This document shows positions 39,401-64,000 of a stretch of DNA of 64,000 bases, piece by piece. The position numbers and the translations under genes were made by a program. The DNA lies in the NCBI GenBank assembly GCA_022410635.1, contig JAJVDF010000458.1, forward strand, positions 875,408-939,407, read 5' to 3'. The DNA is from Tretioscincus oriximinensis (taxonomy: Eukaryota; Chordata; Lepidosauria; Squamata; Gymnophthalmidae). Every line of letters starts with the position of its first letter. The first letter of the stretch is position 1. The notes below the pieces were generated by a model. It had not been told where the DNA came from. It worked only from the letters and a program-made list of their open reading frames with translations, and made no database searches.

Positions 39401-40180
39401 TCATGATCAACTAAATAAATCTTAATCCATGTTTCCATGAACAGATTCTGATGATAGCAGTGAGCAAGAGGGACCTTCAGATGCTGATTTTTGGAGGAAC
39501 TTCCAACAAGAGTCAGAAGAAAAAACCCAGTAAGTCCTGTAACAACTTTTTCCTTTAGCATGTCAGGTTACCCAAATGTTCATTTTATATATTTTTTCAA
39601 AATGGAGAAAACTGTGCATAGTGCTAACAGGCAGCACAGTAATGTTGAGGTAGTAAAAGAGGAGCATACCCAGTTGGCACCTTACACCCAAATCGAATTT
39701 TATGCTGCCCTCCTTCACTGACCCACACATTTTATTTCACAAGTTACTCCTGATCCTTATGAAACCATTTGCTAAGGTTCATGCTGTGCTTTCAGCCCTT
39801 GGCATTTCCATTTTCAGGGAACAAAAATCGTAGTGGGTGGGTGGTCACAGCCTTAGAATCATTCCATCTGCATTCATCATCTCCGAAAGGGATCTTGGAA
39901 TTTACTTTGTTATTTCATTCTTCAATCTATTTCACATGTTTCAAAGGCTTGACCACTATAAATAAGTCCTGATAATTTTTTGAGGGACAGCATTTTCCCA
40001 AGGACAGCAGTGTGTACAAGTTAGTGTACCTTTATTTGTCTGTATGGTTGCAAACAGTAAATGTATAAGATGTGCTAAGAAGAAACTGTGGCTGAGTGTG
40101 ACCGTATGTTGCAATGTTGTTCGATTTTGTCTTACAGGGAAGAAGAGTTTGATGAGTATTTTCAAGACATGTTTCTCTGA
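15400..40180 (+). CDS. FRA10AC1: FRA10AC1, nuclear spliceosome-associated protein (14 coding exons)
   Basis: Joined exons: 15400-15417, 17357-17433, 20555-20647, 20728-20773, 24267-24343, 24924-25007, 26590-26674, 30765-30810, 33543-33656, 34762-34804, 35819-35943, 37136-37174, 39445-39529, 40138-40180. All junctions are GT-AG and all phases agree. The total is 975 nt, giving 324 residues; I recall human as about 315. Recognisable family blocks in order are YDSDFSDDE (N-terminus), REEARNRRFHLIAMDA, VNDYILYYGGKKEDFKR, NDKTDLD and ENHRFLW, YYDKLFKEYCIADLSKYKEN, FGFRWR, CGNKHC with LCPEC (a possible zinc site), a Lys/Arg-rich tail resembling a nuclear localisation signal, and a terminal EEEFDEYFQDMFL. 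The family is nuclear and has been reported in spliceosomal C complexes; that is established knowledge, not visible here. The first 10 residues (MKLSSAILSR) differ from the human start, so exon 1 is the least certain part. Confidence 0.95.
15652..15905 (+). mobile_element. Full-length tRNA-headed SINE with L2-type tail
   Basis: The head carries a box A-like GGGGTAGTGGTAAGAG and a box B-like GGTTCGATTCC. The body ends in the ACATCTTCGGGTATAGGG block, followed by AAATAAATAAATAAATA. It lies in FRA10AC1 intron 1 in sense orientation. Confidence 0.85.
16015..16260. mobile_element. Diverged inverted-repeat element (MITE family P)
   Basis: Contains ATTCTGGGTTATATCTCAGA and TATGGCAGGCCCCGAAT, shared with copies at 22855, 29785 and 39117. 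This copy seems rearranged. Confidence 0.5.
16275..16462 (-). repeat. Inverted partner of the repeat at 14637-14810
   Basis: Reverse complement matches 14637-14810 through CAGCTTCGTGAAGCTG and AAAAGCAGGCAGAAACACAA. Lies in FRA10AC1 intron 1. Confidence 0.6.
16980..17052 (+). mobile_element. SINE/L2 tail fragment
   Basis: GAGACCTTTGGGTTTAAGGC followed by GGGATATAAATATAAA and a TAAA-rich end, the 3' tail shared by the L2-type LINE and its SINE. Confidence 0.6.
17357..17433 (+). CDS. FRA10AC1: FRA10AC1 exon 2
   Basis: The acceptor TTCCCTCAG precedes the exon and donor GTAATA follows. It encodes ILSRGDYDSDFSDDETGEK and onward. The acidic YDSDFSDDE block is the conserved N-terminus of the family. 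It ends with two bases of a split codon. Confidence 0.93.
18405..18600 (+). mobile_element. Diverged CR1 3' fragment
   Basis: AGATAAATTCATGGAAGCAA, GAGTAGAGCAACAGACAG and GTCAATTGGTGGGTTTGATG follow the CR1 3'-end order but are heavily decayed. FRA10AC1 intron 2. Confidence 0.6.
18888..19170 (-). mobile_element. tRNA-headed SINE family 2
   Basis: GAAGAAGAATTGGGTTCTTA at the tail end, CGCTTTTCTCACCTTTCAAA, then the tRNA-like head complement (CCTTAGCAACTGAGCCATTA). FRA10AC1 intron 2. Confidence 0.75.
19590..19682 (+). mobile_element. CR1 3'-terminal fragment
   Basis: GGCACAGAATGCTGGACTAT and CTTCTTATGTTCTA mark the extreme 3' end of CR1. Confidence 0.6.
20321..20435. mobile_element. Mariner-type MITE with TA target duplication
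   Basis: Exact ends: CAGGGTGCTTCA at 20321 and TGAAGCACCCTG ending 20435, each flanked by TA. Inner arms (GAACTTCCATAGAAAATTT and its complement) continue the inverted repeat. 115 bp, FRA10AC1 intron 2. Confidence 0.85.
20555..20647 (+). CDS. FRA10AC1: FRA10AC1 exon 3
   Basis: Acceptor CATATCAG, donor GTATTT. It encodes SSDDSLLQKPFQKEKQVKVA and onward; LLQKPFQKEK is conserved with human. Split codons at both ends agree with neighbours. Confidence 0.94.
20728..20773 (+). CDS. FRA10AC1: FRA10AC1 exon 4
   Basis: Separated from exon 3 by an 80-bp intron. It encodes REEARNRRFHLIAMDA and ends in phase 0 at donor GTATCC. Confidence 0.95.
21361..21543 (+). mobile_element. CR1 3'-end fragment
   Basis: GGGATGGAGCAACAGGGAAA through CCAGGTGCATCTGGTGGGCC to the terminal CTTCTTATGTTCTTATGAT. 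FRA10AC1 intron 4. Confidence 0.85.
21544..22854. other. FRA10AC1 intron 4, no recognised element
   Basis: AT-rich intronic sequence without recognisable genes or repeats. Confidence 0.4.
22855..23035. mobile_element. MITE family P, best copy
   Basis: Terminal inverted repeats: CCTGTCCCCACTGAGTCTTA at the left and TAAGGCTCAGTGGGAACAGG at the right, with inner arms also complementary (GCCAGCATAGGCTATGGCAG against CTGCCATAGCCTACACTGGC). About 180 bp. No clear target duplication seen. Confidence 0.75.
23036..24266. other. Rest of FRA10AC1 intron 4
   Basis: No recognised gene. Ordinary intronic sequence up to the exon 5 acceptor. Confidence 0.4.
24267..24343 (+). CDS. FRA10AC1: FRA10AC1 exon 5
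   Basis: Acceptor TTTGTCAG, donor GTGAGT. It encodes FARHKKLVNDYILYYGGKKE and onward; VNDYILYYGGKKEDFKR is a hallmark of the family. Confidence 0.96.
24655..24740 (+). mobile_element. CR1 3' remnant
   Basis: CAGATGGCAATTGGTGGACC and ACAGAATGTTGGAGTGGATG align with the CR1 3' end in decayed form. FRA10AC1 intron 5. Confidence 0.5.
24924..25007 (+). CDS. FRA10AC1: FRA10AC1 exon 6
   Basis: Encodes VNDKTDLDIIRENHRFLWRE and onward, between acceptor TTTTATAG and donor GTAATT. It ends in a split Trp codon. Confidence 0.96.
25600..25990. other. Intron 6 segment of different base composition
   Basis: Less AT-rich than its surroundings, with a pyrimidine-rich run at 25700-25800 (CCTCTCCAGTGCTC-type). 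A short inverted pair (CCCGTTC at 25667, GAACGGG at 25688) lies near its start. No function assigned; possibly an unrecognised transposon. Confidence 0.35.
26080..26125 (+). mobile_element. SINE/L2 tail fragment
   Basis: GCCCTGAGACCTTTCGGTAT then GGGCAGGGTACAAG and AATAAATAAATAAATAAA. Confidence 0.65.
26590..26674 (+). CDS. FRA10AC1: FRA10AC1 exon 7
   Basis: Encodes EKRLSKKYYDKLFKEYCIAD through YKENK, the best-conserved core of the family. The acceptor is TTTTTTCAG. The donor GTATTT is unusual: from its second base it reads straight into an L2-type retrotransposon tail. Confidence 0.96.
26676..26850 (-). mobile_element. L2-type LINE 3' fragment abutting a splice donor
   Basis: TATTTATTTATTTACACTT begins at the second base of FRA10AC1 intron 7; then CCCAGAAGTCTCAGGGC and TTCTTCAGCCAAAGGCCAGG follow, matching 9950-9980. 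The element end and the exon 7 donor coincide. Confidence 0.75.
26955..27212 (-). mobile_element. Full-length tRNA-headed SINE with L2-type tail
   Basis: Starts at the TTTA-type tail complement and ends with the head complement (ACGAGGTACGAGTCCAACAC and CTAACCACTACACCAAACTG). FRA10AC1 intron 7, antisense. Confidence 0.85.
27213..28934. other. FRA10AC1 intron 7, unremarkable part
   Basis: Nothing recognised. Open frames here are short and shadowed on the other strand. Confidence 0.4.
28935..29120 (+). mobile_element. BovB LINE 3' fragment
   Basis: GGGAAAGATAGAAGGCAAGA, AGAGAAGGGGACGATCAAGG and ATGAACTTGGCAGCC then ATCTGGTATGCTGTGG follow the order of the BovB ORF2 C-terminus (GKIEGxxRRGR then an M-L block then a W-A block). 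It is decayed and has stops. BovB is abundant in squamates and ruminants. Confidence 0.65.
29785..29905. mobile_element. MITE family P, short copy
   Basis: GGAGCCTTATTCTGGGACAC at the left and CTAGAATAAGGCTCAGTGAA at the right. FRA10AC1 intron 7. Confidence 0.6.
30085..30262 (-). mobile_element. L2-type LINE 3' fragment
   Basis: TTTATTTATATTTATTTTAA, then ACTCAGAGGGCTCAGGGTAG and TTCTTCAACCAAAGGCCAGA, as in 9834-9990. Confidence 0.7.
30765..30810 (+). CDS. FRA10AC1: FRA10AC1 exon 8
   Basis: Encodes FGFRWRHEKEVVAGK, followed by donor GTGAGT. It ends with one base of a split Gly codon. Confidence 0.95.
30811..33542. other. FRA10AC1 intron 8
   Basis: Mostly AT-rich with no element that I can name. 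A 17-bp direct repeat (GAATTATAGTAGGAGGA) occurs twice between 31811 and 31858. Confidence 0.4.
33543..33656 (+). CDS. FRA10AC1: FRA10AC1 exon 9
   Basis: Encodes QFFCGNKHCDEKEGLKSWEV and onward to NALVKL. The CGNKHC cysteines probably pair with LCPEC in exon 10 to bind a metal (inference). Donor GTAAGT. Confidence 0.96.
33850..34105 (+). mobile_element. CR1 3'-end fragment
   Basis: GATTCATGAAACCCAAGAG, GGGATGGAGCAGCAGGCAGG, GGTGCAATTGGTGGGCCTCT and terminal GCTCCTCTTACGTTCTCA. FRA10AC1 intron 9. Confidence 0.8.
34762..34804 (+). CDS. FRA10AC1: FRA10AC1 exon 10
   Basis: Short exon encoding LCPECSYKLNFHH with split Arg codons on both sides. The CPEC pair completes the putative zinc site begun in exon 9. 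Donor GTAAAG. Confidence 0.95.
34805..35818. other. FRA10AC1 intron 10
   Basis: AT-rich, nothing recognised. Confidence 0.4.
35819..35943 (+). CDS. FRA10AC1: FRA10AC1 exon 11
   Basis: Encodes KKEIKPPGKRVSTEQNPEGQ and a basic tail ending KSKKKRPT, rich in Lys and Arg, like a nuclear localisation signal. The acceptor (TTATGAAG) has a poor pyrimidine tract, so the exact start is slightly less sure. Both phases fit. Confidence 0.88.
35944..37135. other. FRA10AC1 intron 11
   Basis: Contains a short GAGA-rich run near 36030-36045 and otherwise nothing recognised. Confidence 0.4.
37136..37174 (+). CDS. FRA10AC1: FRA10AC1 exon 12
   Basis: A 39-nt exon encoding GECLEKSDDSDK within the variable acidic region. 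Acceptor TTTTTCAG, donor GTAAAT. Being a multiple of three, it could be skipped without shifting the frame. Confidence 0.87.
37325..37532 (+). mobile_element. tRNA-headed SINE family 2, full-length
   Basis: Head has box A-like TGGCGCAGAGGTTAAG and a degenerate box B (ATCCGTTCTTGAAGCC). Body contains GAGCACTCTCCACTGACC, and the tail is CCTCTTCTTCTT. FRA10AC1 intron 12. Confidence 0.8.
37706..38022 (-). mobile_element. tRNA-headed SINE family 2, antisense
   Basis: Starts with a (GAA)n tail complement (37711-37740), then CCGCTTTTCTCACCTTTCCA, and ends with the head complement (CCTAAGCAACTGAGCTATCC). It interrupts a sequence whose uninterrupted copy lies at 38935-39070. Confidence 0.85.
38240..38600 (-). 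mobile_element. L1-like LINE ORF2 C-terminal fragment
   Basis: Minus-strand reading gives CGRRGIYMHIWERCPCVQAF then W, resembling the Cys/His C-terminal region of L1 ORF2 (C..C...GT.xHMWxxCPxVxxFW). Boundaries are uncertain. Confidence 0.5.
38935..39070. repeat. Uninterrupted copy of the site split by a SINE at 37706
   Basis: ACTGGTCAATAATCATATGG, TTTCTCTGGTCTGTTATCCC and GCCAAGTTTGTTCCCTTAAT are continuous here, while in 37610-38050 the last two are separated by the SINE. Confidence 0.8.
39117..39295. mobile_element. MITE family P copy
   Basis: CTGTCCCCACTGAGCCTTAT at the left; the right end (AGATATAGCCAAGAAGGGGG) and inner CCCCATTCGGGGCCTGCCAT match the 22855 copy. FRA10AC1 intron 12. Confidence 0.7.
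39445..39529 (+). CDS. FRA10AC1: FRA10AC1 exon 13
   Basis: Encodes SDDSSEQEGPSDADFWRNFQ and onward, a Ser/Asp/Glu-rich segment like the human C-terminal region. Donor GTAAGT. Confidence 0.92.
40138..40180 (+). CDS. FRA10AC1: FRA10AC1 exon 14 (last coding exon)
   Basis: Encodes EEEFDEYFQDMFL and stop TGA. It differs from human at one residue (M for L), and it anchors the 3' end of the gene. Confidence 0.96.
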
Positions 40181-40303
40181 AATGCTACATGGATTCTGAA
40201 ATTAAGTTATTAATGAATCATCAAAGTCTGTAAATAATTCATTGAGTTTCAAAGGTCATATACCTTTGTGCCAATGTATTTTTTTGTTTTCGTAACATTT
40301 TCC

Positions 40304-40309
40304 ATTAAA
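40304..40309 (+). promoter_or_regulatory. FRA10AC1: Poly(A) signal of FRA10AC1
   Basis: ATTAAA lies 124 nt after the stop codon. A GT-rich stretch follows from about 40334, fitting a cleavage and polyadenylation site and a short 3' UTR. Confidence 0.7.
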
Positions 40310-40595
40310 CCAATTTTTCCATTGTTTAAAAATTGATGTGTTCTTCTGTGTCTTGTTTTGTTTTAATTTGGGCCATCACAGTGCTGTCATCTAGATGTTC
40401 AAGCTTAGTGTTTGACACATTGCAAAATGCCATGTTGAACAGATGTCCTTTCACCTGTGGCAGGCAGCCTGAATTTGCCAGATGCCTATCTCAGCTTTAC
40501 CCCTTCTGGCTTCCATGAAGCCTGAAGTTGGACAATATTTTCACACATTGGAATGCACTGAGCCATCTTTCCCTGGAGATTCATGGTTACAGAAA

Positions 40596-40838
40596 AAGAA
40601 GAAGTGGTTTTTTTTACCCCTCTTTTCTCACCCACTCAAAGCAGCTTACAAGCTATTTTTCGCTCAAAGGCTTCCATTCTGTCTTCCCCATCACACTGAG
40701 ATAATAGTACCTATTCATTTACTTGTGATTTCTCACTTTCGAACAGCTAGGTTGGTTGAAGCTAAGGATTCACGTGGGCCTTGAACGACTGACCTCTCTG
40801 TTGAAAGGTCTGTTCTTAACTTCTGCACCCCCTACCTT
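40596..40838 (-). mobile_element. tRNA-headed SINE family 2
   Basis: ACCCCTCTTTTCTCACCCAC near the tail, AGGCTTCCATTCTGTCTTCC, and head complement TGTTCTTAACTTCTGCACC. Just beyond the FRA10AC1 3' end. Confidence 0.7.
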
Positions 40839-42391
40839 TACAGGCTACTCAGCACTTTCTGTGATCTTTGGCAAGTTCTTAAAAACTAGTTAATACAAAT
40901 GATGACAAGGTAAACACTTACTTAGCATCTGTTGGACATGGTAGGTATTGCATCTAGAAAGGTTAAGGTTAGGGTTATTTTTTCTTATACGGATATGCTT
41001 TTCTTATATTCTTTCTGAACCCTATTTGTAAAACTTTGCTTTTCCAAATGTAGTGAAGAAGTACAGCGACATCATATATTACATTTTGTTTTAATAAACA
41101 ATAGAGTGACTTCCGTTGGGTGACGAGTACATAAATCTTACATATTGTCCATAATTTCTGACTCATTTAGCAATGAACAAATTAATGTGGAGTCAGAACA
41201 CACAGAAAGGCAGGAACACACAACATTTGAGACTGTTTTCTTTCTCCAGTCAGATAAAGATACGTAAATCCTTTTTTTATTCAGTTTCTAATTCTCTGTA
41301 TATATAAAAAAATAAATTGTTTGGTCCTGGAACTAAGATCAAGTGGAAAATTTTGATTAATATATCTTTGAACGAAGTTTACACTTAAATCCACTTGGGA
41401 AAAATGGTCTGTATGCTACATAAACAACTACAACAGCTCTTGTCTTGCTAATAATACATTCATGATCATGAATTTACACTGTACAAACGTTGGTTCATCA
41501 TCATTACATTCTATGGGTGTTGAACGTTACTTAAATTGCACCTTGCATGACTACAGGAGAAACGGCAGTATGAAGAAAATCATTACGGGTGTCCTTGAAC
41601 TGCAGAGAAAGATAGCTTTCTGTCAATGAAGGCTTCTTTAAGTAAGAAGGTGGATTTAAAGGTTAATTCTTTGCCATCTTCCAAACCCAGCAGGAGCCAA
41701 ATCCAATAAGCAACCATCAGTTTCCATCTGTGTAACGCCTCTCTCAGAGGTTCATAAAAACCCCTTGGAAAATATCAGCCGTTCCAGACGTGCCAAAGCT
41801 CCTGTGGTAAATTTGTGACTTTCTTGCACAATACATTTATGTATAAAAAATTACATCAAATGATCAACATCCTGACACACCTGCATCTGGTGTCAGTACA
41901 GAAAAATAGTATTTGCATTTTTTTTAATGGCATGTAAAATTCTGCACAAAATATTTGGCCCAAGAATCCGTGAGAACAATTAATGGTACACTATGTGATT
42001 CAGTTAATCTTGCATATTTACTGTGTTTTGTATTTGTCTGTTGTTTAGAAATATTTATAGCACTTCTTGAAGTGCACAGGTACAGGTACTGTACAATTGA
42101 ATTTATATATGCACTATCTAATCTAAAACTGTATGCAGTGTTTGGAGATTTTTAAAAAAATCAACATCAGCCTGAACAGCTTTTTACACATCCTGCTTGG
42201 GCTGGAACTGTTACCACTATATGGGAACAGTCCTTCAAAAGTGCCAAAGTGCAATTCTTTGCCTGACCTCGTTGGAATCCAGCCTGAACAGGGTTAGGAG
42301 TAAGGCAGGTCACCTATGATTGATTGCCATGCCAACATTGCAGGGGGTACCACTTGACAAGTATACCTGTTGTCAAAACCACTGTAGAAGG
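40839..42391. other. Intergenic between the convergent gene ends
   Basis: AT-rich, no gene recognised. Alternative longer 3' UTRs of either gene cannot be excluded. Confidence 0.4.
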
Positions 42392-42602
42392 GGAACAGTT
42401 TGGTGTAATGGTTAGAGTGCTGGACTCTTATCTGGTAGTCCCCCAGTTTTATGCCACACCTCTCCATTAAGCCATCTGTGTGATACAAACCACAGTTCTT
42501 TAGATCTCTCTCAGCCTCGCCTGCTTCACTGAGTGTCTGTTGTGGAAAACCAACAAAAGCTTTTGGAAAAGGGCATTATAAATAAGCATTATTATTATTA
42601 AG
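42392..42602 (+). mobile_element. tRNA-headed SINE with L2-type tail
   Basis: Head TTTGGTGTAATGGTTAGAGT then GCTGGACTCTTATCTGGTAG, body GAGTGTCTGTTGTGGAAAAC, ending in an ATTATTATTA run. Confidence 0.75.
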
Positions 42603-42687
42603 TGACAGAGGTGAGGTCTATGTGGATCATCTATATCAGAAAGTCCACCATATCCAAATCTCCCATAATGCTACAGATAATGAAGTA

Positions 42688-42860
42688 GAAGAAGAACTAG
42701 GTTTTTATACTCCACTTTACTCACCCAAAGGGATTCAAAGGTTATTTTTCGCCTGAAGGCTTAACATTCTATCTTCCCCACCACGCGGTGGGGGTTACTA
42801 TTTACCCGGAATGCACTTTCTGTCAATTTCTTGCAACTCTTGCTTCAAAGTAGTTTACAT
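42688..42860 (-). mobile_element. tRNA-headed SINE family 2, partial
   Basis: GAAGAAGAACTAGGTTTTTA, TTCGCCTGAAGGCTTAACAT and CTATCTTCCCCACCACG; the head is missing. Confidence 0.65.
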
Positions 42861-43359
42861 ATCCGTTAAATTTAACAGAGCAAGGGAAAGGACACTTTTA
42901 GCCCACTTTTTTTATTTCTATAACGACTGCGTTTTTAAAAAATGCCTACAGTGAAAGTTCAGTGTTCAAGCATTTGTTTCTGAATTATAAAGATCTGGTT
43001 GTCTATATTGCCCAGAGTGCACTTGGCTTTATTCTGTTCCAGGGTTTTTACTGTACATAATTGCACACATGTCAGCCTCATTCTTGTTAGCACCAAACAA
43101 GCCCTTAAGCGTGAATTATGCGCTAGTTATCTTGTTTTGTATTTAGCAAGCAGTGTCATATTTATCATGATGAAAAAAATTCCCTTTGTTACAGAAGATT
43201 TTGGATTGCTGTAGAAAGTTCCGCACTGGATACCAAACCCTAACACTGAAGGACACAAAATTATAAAAGATGCAGAAAGGATGGATAGACAAAAATCATA
43301 TATATAGCCCAAGAGTAGAACCAGACAGAGGACACTCTACTATTTGAAGTTGATGTAGG

Positions 43360-43600
43360 ATCAGTATTTCAGCCAGAAGGTCATCGCTCAATGGAATTTA
43401 CTCCCAGAAGCGTTGGTGATAGCAACCAATGGGATAGTTTTTAGGAAGGCTTAAACACATGGATGGAGGCCAGGTATATAAATGGCTATCAGAATTTATG
43501 CCTAAGTTATACCTTCAGGCTATAGAGACCAGCAGGATACCTCCGAAAGCCATTTGCAGAGATTCTGTAACAGATATATTTTGTTTGGGAGTAAGCACTT
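43360..43600 (+). mobile_element. Diverged CR1 3' fragment
   Basis: Phrase order (GAAGGTCATCGCTCAATGG, TTAGGAAGGCTTAAACACAT, AGCAGGATACCTCCGAAAG) resembles CR1 3' regions but is decayed. Confidence 0.4.
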
Positions 43601-43969
43601 TTGTGATTTCAGAAACTTACCCATATCCACACATAAAAAGCAGCTCAAAAGCAGCATAGAAGCGGTAACTGCTACATTCTTGTTTTCCCATCCTACTTCT
43701 GACCAGTATTAAAAGCCAGACTGTCATCACTGCTTCTGAGCCCAATGCCTTATTGCATGTGGATGCAGCCTTTGTAGCACAGACAAGTGCTGGCATGCAT
43801 TTGCCTTCGAATACACTTCTCCACTCTCACTGTTTCATTCATTTATGCTTGTATCCTGCCCTATATCCAAAAGGAGTATCTGAAAGTGGGTAGGGGAGGA
43901 TGTGCCTTTAAAGATTTTCTGAATGATGATGGTTGATGCAGCACCTGAAGGGAGAGATAGCATACGCCT

Positions 43970-44240
43970 GTGTTTCCAACCTTTTTTTTTTTTTTTTTNN
44001 GGGGGGGGNNNCNTNNCNNANNNNCNNNNAAANTNNNNNNNCCCCCCCTCCCCCGTCATGCATNTCATTTTTATTATTCAAAAAGTGAACTCCTATTTAC
44101 GTGGAGGGAGCCGTGTACTTTCTGGTTTTAATTTTAAAAATATGTATGTCATTACATATATTTATATGAGGCTCCTAGAACCATATGAAATGCAAAAAAA
44201 ATCACTGTCAATAACTCATTCTGAAATTGCCACTTGAAAA
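43970..44240 (+). mobile_element. DNA-transposon-like repeat family R with unresolved bases
   Basis: GTGTTTCCAACCTTTTT, then unresolved n among long T, G and C runs at 43981-44049. Then TATTTACGTGGAGGGAG and GAGGCTCCTAGAACCATA, as in 63107-63400. Confidence 0.6.
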
Positions 44241-45033
44241 TCAAATTGTGTCCCACATCGTGGTACACACAGGCATACACGCTGGGAACTACAGGCATAC
44301 ACACCACATCAACGCCACCCAATTCTCACACTTCATAATGAGAACAGTATTTACATCTTGTCTTGAGGAACAGGTCCTAGTTGGGGATTTGAATCCCACC
44401 TGCTTTAGGTTGCTGGATCCACAGAAAATCAATGGATGAAGATATAAATATACTTACATAGCAGGTCTGTTTATAGGCACAAATCTGTTATTGGAACGTC
44501 AGCATCTAACATACTTGCTACAATTTTATTAGTAACAGCATAGGAAAAAATGTGAAATATTCCTAACGAAGGAACTGAACGTAACACAACTTTGCTTGCT
44601 CTACATTAATAACTATGGGATCAGGAACTGTACAATCCAGAGTTTGTCATATGAAATTGTCCTGAAATAGTGTAAAAACAGGTTCCTGATTTTGCAACTT
44701 TAATACATTAAATTTTTTTTTTAAAAAAAAACAACCACTCCACATAAACGGTGAGAAGAACAGCCATCGGTATCCATAAAATGAAACTATAAAACCATTT
44801 CCCCCGAAAAATATAATACATCAGGTTGAATCTCATCCGTTCTTCACGATTTTGCACTGGATATTGACCATTTTGAGTCTGCTGTTGATGACAGATGCGT
44901 AAGGACTGAATTTGGTGCTACTCTGTGCTTCAGAGAAATCTTTAACCCCATGGGATGATTTTCTAAGATTCCTTCCACGGCAGCAGAAATATATCCTTGA
45001 TTTTTAAAAATATTTTAACGCCACTGAAGTCAG
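44241..45033. other. PDE6C 3' UTR and flank
   Basis: No gene. Probably contains the PDE6C 3' UTR and a poly(A) site on the minus strand; a T9/A10 run lies near 44707-44728. Confidence 0.5.
44525..44530 (-). promoter_or_regulatory. PDE6C: Candidate poly(A) signal of PDE6C
   Basis: AATAAA on the minus strand lies about 500 nt after the stop, with GT-containing sequence downstream. Other candidates exist (for example near 44070), so the choice is tentative. Confidence 0.35.
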
Positions 45034-63842
<18,809 letters not shown>

Positions 63843-64000
63843 TCAGCTTGTTTGTATTCAGAATAATGGGAAATCACACTGATGTGAAAGTCCTGACAGA
63901 TCTTCCATACATAAAAAGGTGTTGGTTTTTCAAGACTTTATTTGCAGTATACTGTAAAGGAGAAAAGAATGATTAAGTTAATTATATTTTTAAATACTAT

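Overview
This window is vertebrate nuclear DNA, most likely from a squamate reptile. Small exons with GT-AG introns, CR1 and L2 retrotransposon copies, a BovB fragment, tRNA-headed SINEs and many short inverted-repeat elements all point that way. Two protein-coding genes can be read exon by exon from recognisable protein sequence and matching splice phases. They face each other tail to tail, an arrangement I recall also for human 10q23.33. The species itself cannot be named from this sequence. || Layout. 1-15,000 is intergenic and repeat-rich. It holds a duplicated ~540-bp segment, a CR1 copy with ORF1 and endonuclease remnants, L2, several hairpin elements, and one possible orphan first exon on the minus strand (9,361-9,501). 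15,050-40,310 is FRA10AC1 on the plus strand. It starts in a CpG-rich promoter that carries an uninterrupted (GCC)11 tract, followed by 14 coding exons totalling 975 nt (324 codons plus stop), and ends at an ATTAAA signal. 40,330-45,030 is the intergenic space between the two 3' ends. 45,034 to the right edge is the 3' half of PDE6C on the minus strand. Thirteen exons encode 448 residues: the end of the regulatory half, the whole HD-type phosphodiesterase catalytic domain, a polyglycine linker and a C-terminal prenylation box. The 5' half of PDE6C lies beyond position 64,000. || How the genes relate. They share no pathway. FRA10AC1 is a nuclear, spliceosome-associated protein. PDE6C is the cone photoreceptor cGMP phosphodiesterase catalytic subunit. 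They are linked only by old synteny. || Most interesting signals: the GCC tract at the place where the human FRA10A fragile-site repeat lies; an intact-looking hAT-type nonautonomous element with a perfect 8-bp target duplication filling a 378-bp PDE6C intron; an L2 insertion that abuts a FRA10AC1 splice donor; a hammerhead-ribozyme-like core in an interspersed repeat; a BovB fragment; and several long palindromes. No new protein-based system was found. Repeat boundaries are approximate unless stated as exact. A few ambiguous bases (n) limit some calls.
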